DNA of 64,000 bases, taken from Vreelandella massiliensis. GTDB lineage: Bacteria; Pseudomonadota; Gammaproteobacteria; Pseudomonadales; Halomonadaceae. Shown here piece by piece: positions 8,684 to 16,500 of the stretch. Position numbers and translations under genes: made by a program. A model generated the notes under the pieces. That model did no database searches. It saw nothing but the letters and a program-made list of their open reading frames with translations, and was not told the origin of the DNA. The stretch spans positions 944,946-1,008,945 of the forward strand of contig NZ_LT699745.1 of assembly GCF_900155385.1 (NCBI RefSeq). Direction: 5' to 3'. Each line of letters starts with the position of its first letter. Position 1 is the first letter of the stretch.

Positions 8684-10369
8684 TTACATCTCCTCGGGCG
8701 CGCTAACACCCATCAAATCCAGGCCGTTACGCAGCACTTGGCGCGTCGCCAGCCCCAGGCTCAAACGGGCGTTACGGGTGGCGTCGTCATCGACCATCAC
8801 CTTGACCGCGTTGTAGCAGGTGTGGAAATCGCCCGCGAGGTCGAGCAAGTACTGCGCGACTTGTTGCGGTTCGCGGTTTTTGGCGGCGTTTTCGACCACT
8901 TCGGGAAAGCGTGCCAGGCGGTTGATCACGGCTTTCTCCTGGTCGCTTTCGAGCAGCGCCAGATTAGCCAGCGCCAAGTCGTGGTCGAACGGCTGCTCGG
9001 CGTCCTGGGCTTTGCGCAGCATGCTGCAGACCCGCGCGTGAGCGTACTGAATGTAGTACACCGGGTTGTCGTTGGACTGCGAGCGGGCCAGGTCAATATC
9101 AAAGGTGAGCTGCGAATCGGCGCGGCGCGCGGCGAGGAAAAAGCGCGTGGCATCGCGGCCCACTTCGTCGATCAAATCGCGCACGGTGACGTAACTGCCG
9201 GCGCGCTTGGAGAGTTTTACCTCCACCCCCGAGCGGGTCACCATCACCATCTGGTGCAGCACGTAATCCGGCCAGCCCTTGGGAATGCCCACTTCCAGCG
9301 CTTGCAGGCCGGCGCGTACGCGGGTCACGGTGGAGTGGTGGTCGGCACCCTGTTCGTTGATCACGGTCTTGAAGCCGCGCTGCCACTTATCCAGGTGATA
9401 GGCGACATCGGGCAGGAAGTAGGTGTAGCCCCCCTCGCGCTTGCGCATCACGCGGTCTTTATCGTCGCCGAAGTCGGTGGTGCGCAGCCACAGCGCGCCG
9501 TCCTCTTCATAGGTGTGGCCGCCGCGGATCAGCTTCTCAACGGTGGCCTCGACCTTGCCCTCTTCGTAGAGCGACGACTCAAGAAAATAGACGTCAAACT
9601 CAACGCCGAACGCCTTGAGGTCTAAATCCTGCTCGCGGCGCAGCCACGCCACGGCGAAGGCCTGAATCGCGTCAAGATCGTTGGGGTCGCCGATGGCGGA
9701 GACTTCGCGGTCGTCGGCGGTGACGGTTTTGCCCGCCAGGTAGTCGTTGGCGACATCGACGATGTACTCGCCGCGATAGCCGTCCGCCGGCCAGCCGGCG
9801 TCGTCGGGGCCAAGGCCCTGGGCGCGCGCCTGCACGGAAAGGGCGAGATTTTGGATCTGCGCGCCGGCGTCGTTGTAGTAGAACTCGCGGGTAACGTCAT
9901 AGCCGGTCGCTTCGAGCAGCCGGCAGAGACAGTCGCCGATCGCCGCACCACGGCCGTGGCCGACGTGCAGGGGGCCGGTGGGGTTGGCGGAGACAAACTC
10001 GACCTGCACCTTTTCGCCCTTGCCGATCATGCTGCGGCCGAAGGTGTCGCCGCAGTCGAGTACCTGCGCCACGACTTGCGCGGCGGCGTCGGTGGCGGCA
10101 AAGAAGTTGATAAAACCGGGGCCGGCGATCTCGATTTTCTCCACGGCGGCGCTTTCCGGCAGGGCGTCGATCAGCGTCTCGGCCAGCTCGCGCGGCTTCA
10201 TACCCGCCGGTTTGGCCATCGCCAGCGCGATGTTGGTGGCGTAATCGCCGTGGGCTTTGTCTTTGGTGGGGTCGACCTTGATGACAAGCGCAAGCTCGTC
10301 GGGCAGCACGCCTTGGTGCTTGAGCGCGGCAACGGCGCCTTCGAGCAGAGAAACAATGGTGTCTTTCAT
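8684..10369 (-). CDS. argS: arginyl-tRNA synthetase
   Basis: Class I aminoacyl-tRNA synthetase of 561 residues. The N-terminal ArgRS additional domain (about 1-110) is followed by the HIGH-type motif in [14 protein letters not shown]. The KMSKS-region equivalent is [13 protein letters not shown], as expected for ArgRS, which often lacks the canonical motif. A DALR anticodon-binding domain ends the protein. It is expressed together with the FtsN-like gene. In many gammaproteobacteria priA lies immediately upstream, as it does here in broken form. Confidence 0.98.
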   Translation of the reverse strand: MKDTIVSLLEGAVAALKHQGVLPDELALVIKVDPTKDKAHGDYATNIALAMAKPAGMKPRELAETLIDALPESAAVEKIEIAGPGFINFFAATDAAAQVVAQVLDCGDTFGRSMIGKGEKVQVEFVSANPTGPLHVGHGRGAAIGDCLCRLLEATGYDVTREFYYNDAGAQIQNLALSVQARAQGLGPDDAGWPADGYRGEYIVDVANDYLAGKTVTADDREVSAIGDPNDLDAIQAFAVAWLRREQDLDLKAFGVEFDVYFLESSLYEEGKVEATVEKLIRGGHTYEEDGALWLRTTDFGDDKDRVMRKREGGYTYFLPDVAYHLDKWQRGFKTVINEQGADHHSTVTRVRAGLQALEVGIPKGWPDYVLHQMVMVTRSGVEVKLSKRAGSYVTVRDLIDEVGRDATRFFLAARRADSQLTFDIDLARSQSNDNPVYYIQYAHARVCSMLRKAQDAEQPFDHDLALANLALLESDQEKAVINRLARFPEVVENAAKNREPQQVAQYLLDLAGDFHTCYNAVKVMVDDDATRNARLSLGLATRQVLRNGLDLMGVSAPEEM

Positions 10370-10480
10370 GTAAGAAGTATCCGGGTAACGTCGGTGGCGG
10401 CGTGCGCGGGCGCTGGTAACGGGCGCGCATCGATAAGGGGCGTATTATCGGCGATTGGCGATCACTTTCAAACCGCCGTG

Positions 10481-10929
10481 TCAGGTCAGGCTCTGCGGGT
10501 CAATGTCCAGCGACCAGCGCACCCGGCGCGCTTCAGGGCTCTGCTCCAGCCACTGCACCAGTACACTGGCCGCCTCATGGAGCTGGCTGCGCTTAGTGGC
10601 GTTGAGCATCACATGCAGGTGGTAGCGGTTTTGGCGCCGCTCCATGGGCGCCGGTACCGGGCCCAAGCAGCGCACCGGGCTCTGCTGGGCGTCGATCCAG
10701 TGGCGAAGCGTGCGTGCGGCCGCCTGCGCCAGCGCGGTGGCGGCCTCCACCTGGGGGCTCTCCACGCGCAAAAGCGCCATGAAGCTAAACGGCGGCAGCT
10801 GCGCTTGGCGGCGCTCTTCAAGCAAGTCACGTGCCAGCGCGCCGTAACCGTGTTCAGCCAGTCGCCCTAGGTGGGGGTCGTCGGGGTGGAGCGTTTGCAC
10901 CAGCACGCGGCCGGGGTCGCGGCGGGGGG
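10481..10929 (-). pseudogene. priA: primosomal protein N' (PriA), C-terminal fragment
   Basis: About 149 codons matching the end of PriA: PGRVLVQTLHPDDP, ARDLLEERRQAQLPPF, GPVPAPMERRQNRY and a final VRWSLDIDPQ. PriA is the replication-restart helicase of about 730 residues. Helicase motifs, the zinc-binding cysteines and most of the DNA-binding domain are absent. The frame continues without a stop into 10930-10980, which is foreign to PriA. The break falls where a tadA-like stretch begins, so I attribute the truncation to assembly, not to gene decay. Confidence 0.85.
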
Positions 10930-10980
10930 GCCGCGCACGGGCATGGTGGAGTCCAGGGCCTGTCTCTTATACGCGTCTCC
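10930..10980. other. chimeric junction: tadA-like 31 bp plus Tn5/Nextera mosaic-end-like 19 bp
   Basis: Bases 10930-10960 match 14401-14431 of tadA with one mismatch (10956). They are followed at 10960-10978 by a 19-base stretch that matches the Tn5 mosaic end (plus strand CTGTCTCTTATACACATCT) at 17 of 19 positions. On the minus strand it translates as DAYKRQ, a variant of the DVYKRQ peptide typical of Nextera adapter carry-over. The order genomic fragment, then adapter, is what a read-through gives. A G-rich run (10920-10930) borders the other side. Confidence 0.8.
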
Positions 10981-11142
10981 CGCCTGCCAACCGCCAGCGG
11001 GAACCGCTGCGCCGGGCAGGTAGTCAAACAGGCGCCGCAGCGGTGAGGGGAGCGCCACGCGCAGGATGGGCGATGTGTCAGGCAGCGTACGCGGTGACTG
11101 GGCACTTGACGACTGAGTACGTGACGACTGAGTGCGTGGCAA
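10981..11142 (-). pseudogene. priA: primosomal protein N' (PriA), N-terminal fragment
   Basis: About 54 codons containing ILRVALPSPLRRLFDYLPG, the unmistakable start of the PriA 3'-end-binding domain, preceded by a Ser/Gln/Arg-rich leader. I prefer the TTG read from 11142 as start, because a GGAGG lies four bases before it. A longer frame opens with TTG at 11190. The sequence is genuine to about AVPAGGWQAG and then runs into adapter-like DNA. In an intact genome this would be one gene running to 10481, divergent from rpmE. Confidence 0.8.
11107..11136. repeat. two tandem 15-bp units in the priA leader
   Basis: TGACGACTGAGTACG (11107-11121) is followed directly by TGACGACTGAGTGCG (11122-11136), one mismatch. 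In priA these encode a repeated S-S-R-T-Q-type unit in the disordered leader. Confidence 0.7.
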
Positions 11143-11171
11143 TTGGCCTCCGGCGTTAGGTTTGCTAGAAT
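11143..11171 (+). promoter_or_regulatory. sigma-70-like promoter for rpmE
   Basis: TTGGCC (11143-11148) and TAGAAT (11166-11171) are separated by 17 bases. This would start transcription near 11178 and give a leader of about 113 bases before rpmE. Confidence 0.6.
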
Positions 11172-11201
11172 GCGCGGCCGCTTGAATCAAGGCGATTTAA
11201 G

Positions 11202-11228
11202 CGATTAACCGGTTAATCGTTTTTTTTA
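11202..11228 (+). promoter_or_regulatory. terminator-like hairpin in the rpmE leader
   Basis: CGATTAACC/GGTTAATCG is a perfect 18-bp palindrome (11202-11219), followed by eight T residues. It lies downstream of the predicted rpmE promoter and 63 bases before the rpmE start. It could act as a leader terminator, an attenuator, or a structure bound by L31 itself. Confidence 0.5.
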
Positions 11229-11290
11229 AAACCCGTATGCGGTGCCTGGCAGGTGATCAGGTGGCGGCATACAGCGCAACGAGGCTCAAG

Positions 11291-11503
11291 ATGAAACAGG
11301 GTATCCATCCAAAATACAACACGGTCACCGCGACTTGCTCTTGCGGTGCTGAGTTCCAGGTTGGCTCAACGTCCAACGAAGGCTTCAACTTGGACGTGTG
11401 CTCTAACTGCCACCCGTTCTACACCGGCAAGCAGAAGCAAGCGACCACCGGTGGCCGTGTCGAGCGCTTTAACAAGCGTTTTGGTGCCGCGATCAAGCGT
11501 TAA
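11291..11503 (+). CDS. rpmE: 50S ribosomal protein L31
   Basis: L31 is the large-subunit protein that bridges the two ribosomal subunits. The ATG at 11291 has a GAGG site six bases upstream and gives 70 residues, the family length. It is the zinc-binding (C+) type, with Cys at 16, 18, 37 and 40 ([17 protein letters not shown]). The gene is monocistronic, with its own promoter, a long leader and a strong terminator. Divergent from priA, which is the usual arrangement. Confidence 0.98.
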   Translation: MKQGIHPKYNTVTATCSCGAEFQVGSTSNEGFNLDVCSNCHPFYTGKQKQATTGGRVERFNKRFGAAIKR

Positions 11504-11552
11504 ACGCCGCGTCGATATCGCGTTCAGCCTTTTACGTTCAAGGGCTGACAGA

Positions 11553-11581
11553 AACCCCCGGCTTTGGCTGGGGGTTTTTTT
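11553..11581 (+). terminator. Rho-independent terminator of rpmE
   Basis: CCCCCGGC and GGCTGGGGG pair (one G-U) around a short loop, followed by seven T residues (11575-11581). It lies 50 bases beyond the rpmE stop. Confidence 0.9.
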
Positions 11582-11822
11582 ATGCGCGCTTTTTGCTTTT
11601 GGAATAAATTTCCATAAATTTTACCCCGAAACGATAAGGAATGCGTTATGGCTAGGGTGTTTTTGCATAAGTTTCAGTAAATAACACCGAAATGGCGTGA
11701 AAAAGAAGGTAAAACCGGTTAAACGTCCGTTTTTGTGTCAGTGAGGTGGTGGCGCTTGAGGCCCTGGGGGTTTTTCTATACTCTAAAAAAACGATTTAAT
11801 TTCAACGCTAACGGACACCACC
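11582..11822 (+). promoter_or_regulatory. malic enzyme upstream region with a weak promoter candidate
   Basis: This A/T-rich stretch separates the rpmE terminator from the malic enzyme start. The best promoter candidate is TTGAGG (11756-11761) with TATACT (11777-11782), spacing 15 bases, which is short. No gene-like frame or further motif was seen. Confidence 0.4.
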
Positions 11823-13094
11823 ATGACGGATGCATTTAAGCAGGCGGCTTTGGATTATCACGCCAAACCTATCCCCGGTAAGCTCTCGGTTGAGTTAACC
11901 AAGCCAACGGCCACCGGGCGGGATCTCGCCCTGGCGTACAGCCCTGGCGTGGCGGAGCCGGTGCGTGAAATAGCCCGCGATGCAGAAAATGCTTACCGCT
12001 ATACGGGCAAGGGCAATCTTGTCGCCGTTATCTCTGACGGTAGCGCCATCCTGGGCCTGGGGAATCTCGGCCCGATGGCGAGCAAGCCGGTCATGGAGGG
12101 CAAGGGGGTGCTGTTTAAGCGCTTTGCCGGAATTAATTCGGTGGATGTCGAAGTGGACGCGGAGAACCCGCAGGCATTCATCGATACCGTGGCGCGCATC
12201 GCCGATACCTGGGGAGGCATTAACCTGGAGGACATCAAAGCGCCGGAGTGCTTTGAAATCGAGAAGGCTCTGATCGAGCGCTGCCATATCCCGGTGTTTC
12301 ACGACGATCAGCACGGTACCGCGATTGTGACCGCCGCCGGCATGCTCAACGCCTTGGATATCGCCGGCAAAAACATCGAAGACGTGAAGATTGTCTGCAT
12401 GGGCGCCGGCGCCGCGGCGATTGCCTGCATGCGCCTGCTGCTGGCCTGTGGCGCGAGCAGAGAGAACCTGGTGATGCTCGACCGCCGTGGGGTGATCCAT
12501 AAAAATCGCGAGGGCATCAACGCCTACAAGGCCGAGTTTGCGCTGGATACCGAGATGCGCACCCTCGATGACGCCATCGACGGTGCCGATGTGTTCGTCG
12601 GTCTATCCGGGCCGGGGCTTCTCTCCGCCGAGCAGGTCAAGAAGATGGCGGCGGACCCGGTGATTTTCGCCTGCACCAACCCTGACCCAGAAATCCATCC
12701 CGATGTCGCCCGCGAAGCGCGCCCAGATGTGATCATGGCTACCGGCCGCTCTGATTTTCCTAACCAGGTCAACAACGTGCTGGGCTTCCCGTTTATCTTC
12801 CGTGGCGCGCTGGACGTGCGTGCCACGCGAATAAACGAGGCGATGAAGGTCGCGGCGGTGCATGCGCTCAAGGACCTGGCCCGCGAGCCGGTGCCCCAAG
12901 AGGTGCTTGATGCCTACGAGAGCGAATCCATGAGCTTCGGGCGCGAGTACATTATCCCCACGCCGGTGGATATCCGCCTGCTGGATCGTGTCTCTTCCGC
13001 CGTGGCACAAGCCGCGGTCGACTCCGGCGTTGCACGCAAGCCCTACCCGTCGCACTATCCGCTGAGAAACATCAATGAGGTGTACGGCGCCTGA
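11823..13094 (+). CDS. malate dehydrogenase (oxaloacetate-decarboxylating), short malic enzyme
   Basis: Malic enzyme converts malate to pyruvate and CO2 with NAD(P)+. The 423 residues hold an N-terminal catalytic domain (LALAYSPGVAEPV, FEIEKALIERCHIPVFHDDQHGTA in part) with the metal-binding Glu/Asp residues. The Rossmann domain begins near VKIVCMGAGAAAIACMRLL. It lacks the C-terminal phosphotransacetylase-like domain of MaeB, so it is the short bacterial form. Cofactor preference cannot be read reliably from sequence. A terminator follows. Confidence 0.93.
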   Translation: MTDAFKQAALDYHAKPIPGKLSVELTKPTATGRDLALAYSPGVAEPVREIARDAENAYRYTGKGNLVAVISDGSAILGLGNLGPMASKPVMEGKGVLFKRFAGINSVDVEVDAENPQAFIDTVARIADTWGGINLEDIKAPECFEIEKALIERCHIPVFHDDQHGTAIVTAAGMLNALDIAGKNIEDVKIVCMGAGAAAIACMRLLLACGASRENLVMLDRRGVIHKNREGINAYKAEFALDTEMRTLDDAIDGADVFVGLSGPGLLSAEQVKKMAADPVIFACTNPDPEIHPDVAREARPDVIMATGRSDFPNQVNNVLGFPFIFRGALDVRATRINEAMKVAAVHALKDLAREPVPQEVLDAYESESMSFGREYIIPTPVDIRLLDRVSSAVAQAAVDSGVARKPYPSHYPLRNINEVYGA

Positions 13095-13140
13095 GCGCCT
13101 AAGACGCCCACTGTCGTTGCTAAAAGCCTTTATCCCAACA

Positions 13141-13173
13141 CCCACGCCCGCTAATCAGCGGGCGTGGGCGTTT
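13141..13173 (+). terminator. terminator between malic enzyme and tesB
   Basis: Twelve-base perfect arms CCCACGCCCGCT (13141-13152) and AGCGGGCGTGGG (13157-13168) enclose AATC and are followed by CGTTTT. It lies between convergent genes and may serve both strands. Confidence 0.8.
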
Positions 13174-13179
13174 TGGGGG

Positions 13180-14010
13180 TTAACGAATCGGCGCGTCGTG
13201 CAGGCGCATCAACCCCTCCTGCGCGGTTGAGGCGATCAAAAGCCCCTCGCGGTTATAGATATGCCCGCGCGCCAGCCCCCGGGCGCCGCCCGCCCAGGGC
13301 GAGTCGGTGACGTAGAGCAGCCAGTCGTCCAGGCGGGCGTCGTTATGCAGCCACAGGGCGTGATCGAGGCTTGCGATGCGCAGTTTGGGGTCGGTGTACG
13401 CCACCCCCTGGGGTAAAAGCCCGGTGGTGAGCAAGTTGAAATCCGACGCGTAGGAGAGCAGGTGGCGGTGCAACGGTGCATCGTCGGGAAGCGCCCCGAC
13501 AAAGCGGAACCACAGGCAACGCTCGGCCGGCAGATGGCCATCGAGCTTGCCGGGGAGGTACAAAAATTCGCCTGGGTGGCCTTTAAAGCGCGAGTAGTGC
13601 GCTTGGCCGCTGTCGATCAGCGCCTCCGGTGTCGGCACTTCAGGCATTTGGCACTGGTGAGCGATTGGATTGGGTTCCGGCGTATGAAACGAAGCGCTGC
13701 AGAAAAAAATCGGCCGCCCCTTTTGAATCGCCGTGACCCGGCGGGTGGTAAAGTTTCCGCCGTCGCGGACGGTGTCGACCTGGTAAACCACCGGACGGTG
13801 GGAATCTCCCGGGCGCAAGAAGTAGCCGTGTTGCGAGTGCGGGCGGCGCTCGGAAGGAACGGTGGCGGACGCGGCGGCGAGTGCCTGACCAAGAACTTGG
13901 CCGCCGTAAAGCTGGGGCAAGCCCAAATCTTGGCTCTGCCCGCGGAACAGGGTTTCCTCTAGCGGTTCGAGGTTGAGCAGGTCGACAAGCTCGTTGAGGG
14001 AGTCAGTCAT
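13180..14010 (-). CDS. tesB: acyl-CoA thioesterase II
   Basis: TesB hydrolyses medium- and long-chain acyl-CoA to free fatty acid and CoA. The 276 residues form the double-hotdog fold: the first hotdog carries FRGQSQDLGLPQLYGGQVLGQALAAA (in part) and the HSQHGYFLRPGD signature. The second contains HALWLHNDARLDDWLLYV with the Asp of the catalytic Asp-Thr-Gln set. Length is close to E. coli TesB. Divergent from tadA. The ribosome binding site is weak. Confidence 0.95.
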   Translation of the reverse strand: MTDSLNELVDLLNLEPLEETLFRGQSQDLGLPQLYGGQVLGQALAAASATVPSERRPHSQHGYFLRPGDSHRPVVYQVDTVRDGGNFTTRRVTAIQKGRPIFFCSASFHTPEPNPIAHQCQMPEVPTPEALIDSGQAHYSRFKGHPGEFLYLPGKLDGHLPAERCLWFRFVGALPDDAPLHRHLLSYASDFNLLTTGLLPQGVAYTDPKLRIASLDHALWLHNDARLDDWLLYVTDSPWAGGARGLARGHIYNREGLLIASTAQEGLMRLHDAPIR

Positions 14011-14086
14011 AAAGAGAGGGTTCCTTGAACGGTATTCTTATCGCTATCATACGGGCGTTTGGCCTACCATAACGGAGTTTGCGCCC

Positions 14087-14542
14087 ATGCGCAGCGATGA
14101 ATTTTACATGCACCGGGCACTCGATCAGGCGCATCTCGCCTTGGCGGCGGGCGAGGTGCCGGTGGGCGCGGTGGTGGTGGCTCCCGATGGCGAGGTGGTG
14201 GCGGCGGCTTACAATGCGCCGGTGGCGGGCTGCGACCCTAGCGCCCATGCCGAAATTCTGGCCCTGCGCGCCGCGGGTGAAAAAACACGCAACTATCGTC
14301 TGGACGGATGCACGCTGTTTGTCACGCTAGAGCCATGCATGATGTGCGCGGGGGCCATTGTACACGCGCGCCTCAAGCGCCTGGTTTACGCCGCGGCGGA
14401 GCCGCGCACGGGCATGGTGGAGTCCAAGGCCAATCTACTCGCCCAGCCGTGGTTTAACCACCAGGTCACGGTCACCGGGGGCGTACTAAAAGCGCCATCG
14501 AAACGGCTACTGCAAGCGTTTTTTGCCCGCCGCCGTGACTAA
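14087..14542 (+). CDS. tadA: tRNA-specific adenosine deaminase TadA
   Basis: TadA converts A34 to inosine in tRNA-Arg(ACG). The ATG at 14087 (MRSDEFYMHRAL) has a GGAG site upstream and gives 151 residues. An earlier in-frame start at 13973 would run into tesB. The zinc and catalytic residues are visible: His and Glu in DPSAHAEILAL, and the PCxxC in EPCMMCAGAIVHARL. A 31-base piece of this gene (14401-14431) reappears at 10930-10960 next to adapter-like sequence, which points to an assembly problem there. Confidence 0.97.
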   Translation: MRSDEFYMHRALDQAHLALAAGEVPVGAVVVAPDGEVVAAAYNAPVAGCDPSAHAEILALRAAGEKTRNYRLDGCTLFVTLEPCMMCAGAIVHARLKRLVYAAAEPRTGMVESKANLLAQPWFNHQVTVTGGVLKAPSKRLLQAFFARRRD

Positions 14543-16488
14543 GGCGTCGGATGGGCGCTGGCGACGCGATTGCGCCCCTGCGCTTTGGCGCGGTAGAGCG
14601 CCTCGTCGGCGGCCTGCATCAACTGCGACATATCCATCTCACCCTGGGCATGGGTCACCACTCCCGCGCTAAGCGTCAGCGGCGCGCCATCGGCGTGGTA
14701 GAGGTTTAGCGCTATCACCTGCTTGCGCAGGATGTCGGCAATCGCAAACGCTTCCGGGTGGTCCACTTGCGGCAGCCAGGCGATAAACTCCTCGCCGCCG
14801 TAGCGGGCGAACATTCCACCGTGCGCCTTTATCAAGCTTGCGCCCAGTTGCGCGATCGCCTCCAAGTGCGCGTCGCCCACCAAGTGCCCTAGCTGGTCGT
14901 TGATACGCTTGAAGTGGTCGATATCGCAAAGAATCAGGCTTAGCGGGAGCGCCTGTGTGTTATCGCGGACCTGCTCTAAAAAGTGGCGGCGATTGGCGAT
15001 CCCCGTTAGCTCGTCGTGGCGCGCTAGCCACTCCACCTCTTTTTGCAGTTTGCTGCGCTTGTCGATCTCCAGTTGCAGCATGCGGTTGCTAAAGTGCATC
15101 GCGCGGTGCTGCTCCCCCAGGCGCTTGAACGTATAGAGCACAAGGTAGAGCAAATACGCCAGCACCAGCGCGATGCTTAAGCCGATGGAGGGCAGGCGTG
15201 GCATTTGGCTAAGTAGGTAATCGCGATTGAGTTGGCGTGTCAGCGTCAGCGGCTCCTGGCCGAGCTCAAGAGCGTAGTGGTGCTGCCAAGGGCCGGGATG
15301 AGACGAGGTGCCAAAACGCGCCAGCACGTTGCCGTTATCGTGCCAGCGAAGCACGCCATGCGCCGGGTCGAGGGGAGAAAATAGGATATCCGCCAGCATG
15401 GGAATACTTATCGCCATCGCGGCTGCGCCCACGGGTGCCTGGTCGGCGGTTTTGATCGGCCAGTAGTAGATGATGCCAGGGCCGCCCTGAAGAAGCTCTA
15501 CTAGACCGGTGCTGTTTTCGCTTTTACCCTCCAGCGCCGGGGCCAAGGCTTGTCGGCCTTGAGGCTGGGCGTCGAACAGTCGCTGCCCCTGGATATTACG
15601 GTTGAGCAGCGTGGGCGGATAAACGTGCTTGACGTGGCTGTCGCTGTCGATGAAGGCGATATTCAGGAAGTAGCGAAAATCGGCGTGATAGTCGGCCGCT
15701 TGCTGGGCCCACTGCTGGGCACTTGGCGCATCATTGAGCAGTTGCCAGAACTGCGAGAAGCGCCGCATTGCTTGGCGGTGCGCCTGGATATCCTCGACAA
15801 AACGGTCGATAAGTTCCTCACCTTCGGCGTGGGTACGTTGATAAAGCACCGACTCCGCATAGCGGTGCTGCTGTTGCCACAACAGTAAGGCGAGCAGCAA
15901 TAAGACAAGCGCGGGCCATAACGCACTGACCACGTAGCGTTTTTCGCGCCAGTGGGACCAAACAAGCGCTATCTGGGTGGCGATCATCAAGGCCAACGCC
16001 AAAAGGGGGCTGCCGCTTGCGTTGTAGTGCAGCAGGGTGGGCGGGTCGTGGCCAATGAGAAGGTCAATCAACTGGGTACAGAGCAGCAAAAGCGCGGCAG
16101 CCAGCAGCAAAGGCGCCCCGAGGCGGGCGCGCAGGCGCAGCAGCAGGCTGAGCGCCAGTAGCATCAGCGTTAGCGTCGCTAAAAGCGGCGCTCGCCATGT
16201 TTCGAGCGTGGTTGGCGCAAGGAGCGCGCTGGCCCACGCTTGCCACCGTGCGGTGCCGATCCACGCTTCTGGGGTGACATAGCTAACGAGTCCCGGCAGT
16301 AGGAGCACCAAGGTGAGGGCCGCCAGGGCGCGGGATAAAAAGGCGTGCCGGGCAAGGCTTGCCCATAGCGCCAGGGTGGAGGCGATGAGGGCAAAGGTGG
16401 TGAGGTTAGGCGCAGACGCTAATCCCGCCGCCACCGCCGCGCTGGTGAGCAGGAGTAACCATGTGACAGGGCGGCGGGGTAAGGTCAT
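14539..16488 (-). CDS. membrane-bound diguanylate cyclase (GGDEF domain)
   Basis: A 649-residue sensor cyclase making c-di-GMP. The N-terminal third holds about seven hydrophobic helices (residues 10-215). A periplasmic region of roughly 200 residues follows, then another helix (about 435-455), a short coiled stretch, and a GGDEF domain from about 480 with active-site GGEEF. The inhibitory RxxD I-site expected just before GGEEF is absent, so product inhibition through that site is unlikely. The periplasmic region resembles a CHASE-type sensor but I cannot assign its ligand. Starts 12 bases after mltF with a GAGG site; the stop overlaps tadA by four bases, convergent. Confidence 0.9.
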   Translation of the reverse strand: MTLPRRPVTWLLLLTSAAVAAGLASAPNLTTFALIASTLALWASLARHAFLSRALAALTLVLLLPGLVSYVTPEAWIGTARWQAWASALLAPTTLETWRAPLLATLTLMLLALSLLLRLRARLGAPLLLAAALLLLCTQLIDLLIGHDPPTLLHYNASGSPLLALALMIATQIALVWSHWREKRYVVSALWPALVLLLLALLLWQQQHRYAESVLYQRTHAEGEELIDRFVEDIQAHRQAMRRFSQFWQLLNDAPSAQQWAQQAADYHADFRYFLNIAFIDSDSHVKHVYPPTLLNRNIQGQRLFDAQPQGRQALAPALEGKSENSTGLVELLQGGPGIIYYWPIKTADQAPVGAAAMAISIPMLADILFSPLDPAHGVLRWHDNGNVLARFGTSSHPGPWQHHYALELGQEPLTLTRQLNRDYLLSQMPRLPSIGLSIALVLAYLLYLVLYTFKRLGEQHRAMHFSNRMLQLEIDKRSKLQKEVEWLARHDELTGIANRRHFLEQVRDNTQALPLSLILCDIDHFKRINDQLGHLVGDAHLEAIAQLGASLIKAHGGMFARYGGEEFIAWLPQVDHPEAFAIADILRKQVIALNLYHADGAPLTLSAGVVTHAQGEMDMSQLMQAADEALYRAKAQGRNRVASAHPTP

Positions 16489-16500
16489 GCGGGCCTCGAA

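Noticed and set aside
8171..9625. 484-codon open frame opposite ftsN-like and argS
   Set aside because: Low-complexity His/Arg/Gly composition, spans two real genes, and no family resemblance.
10960..10978. Tn5/IS50-like end as evidence of a real transposon insertion in priA
   Set aside because: There is no second end, no transposase and no target duplication, and the adjacent 31 bases come from tadA. Adapter carry-over explains it better.
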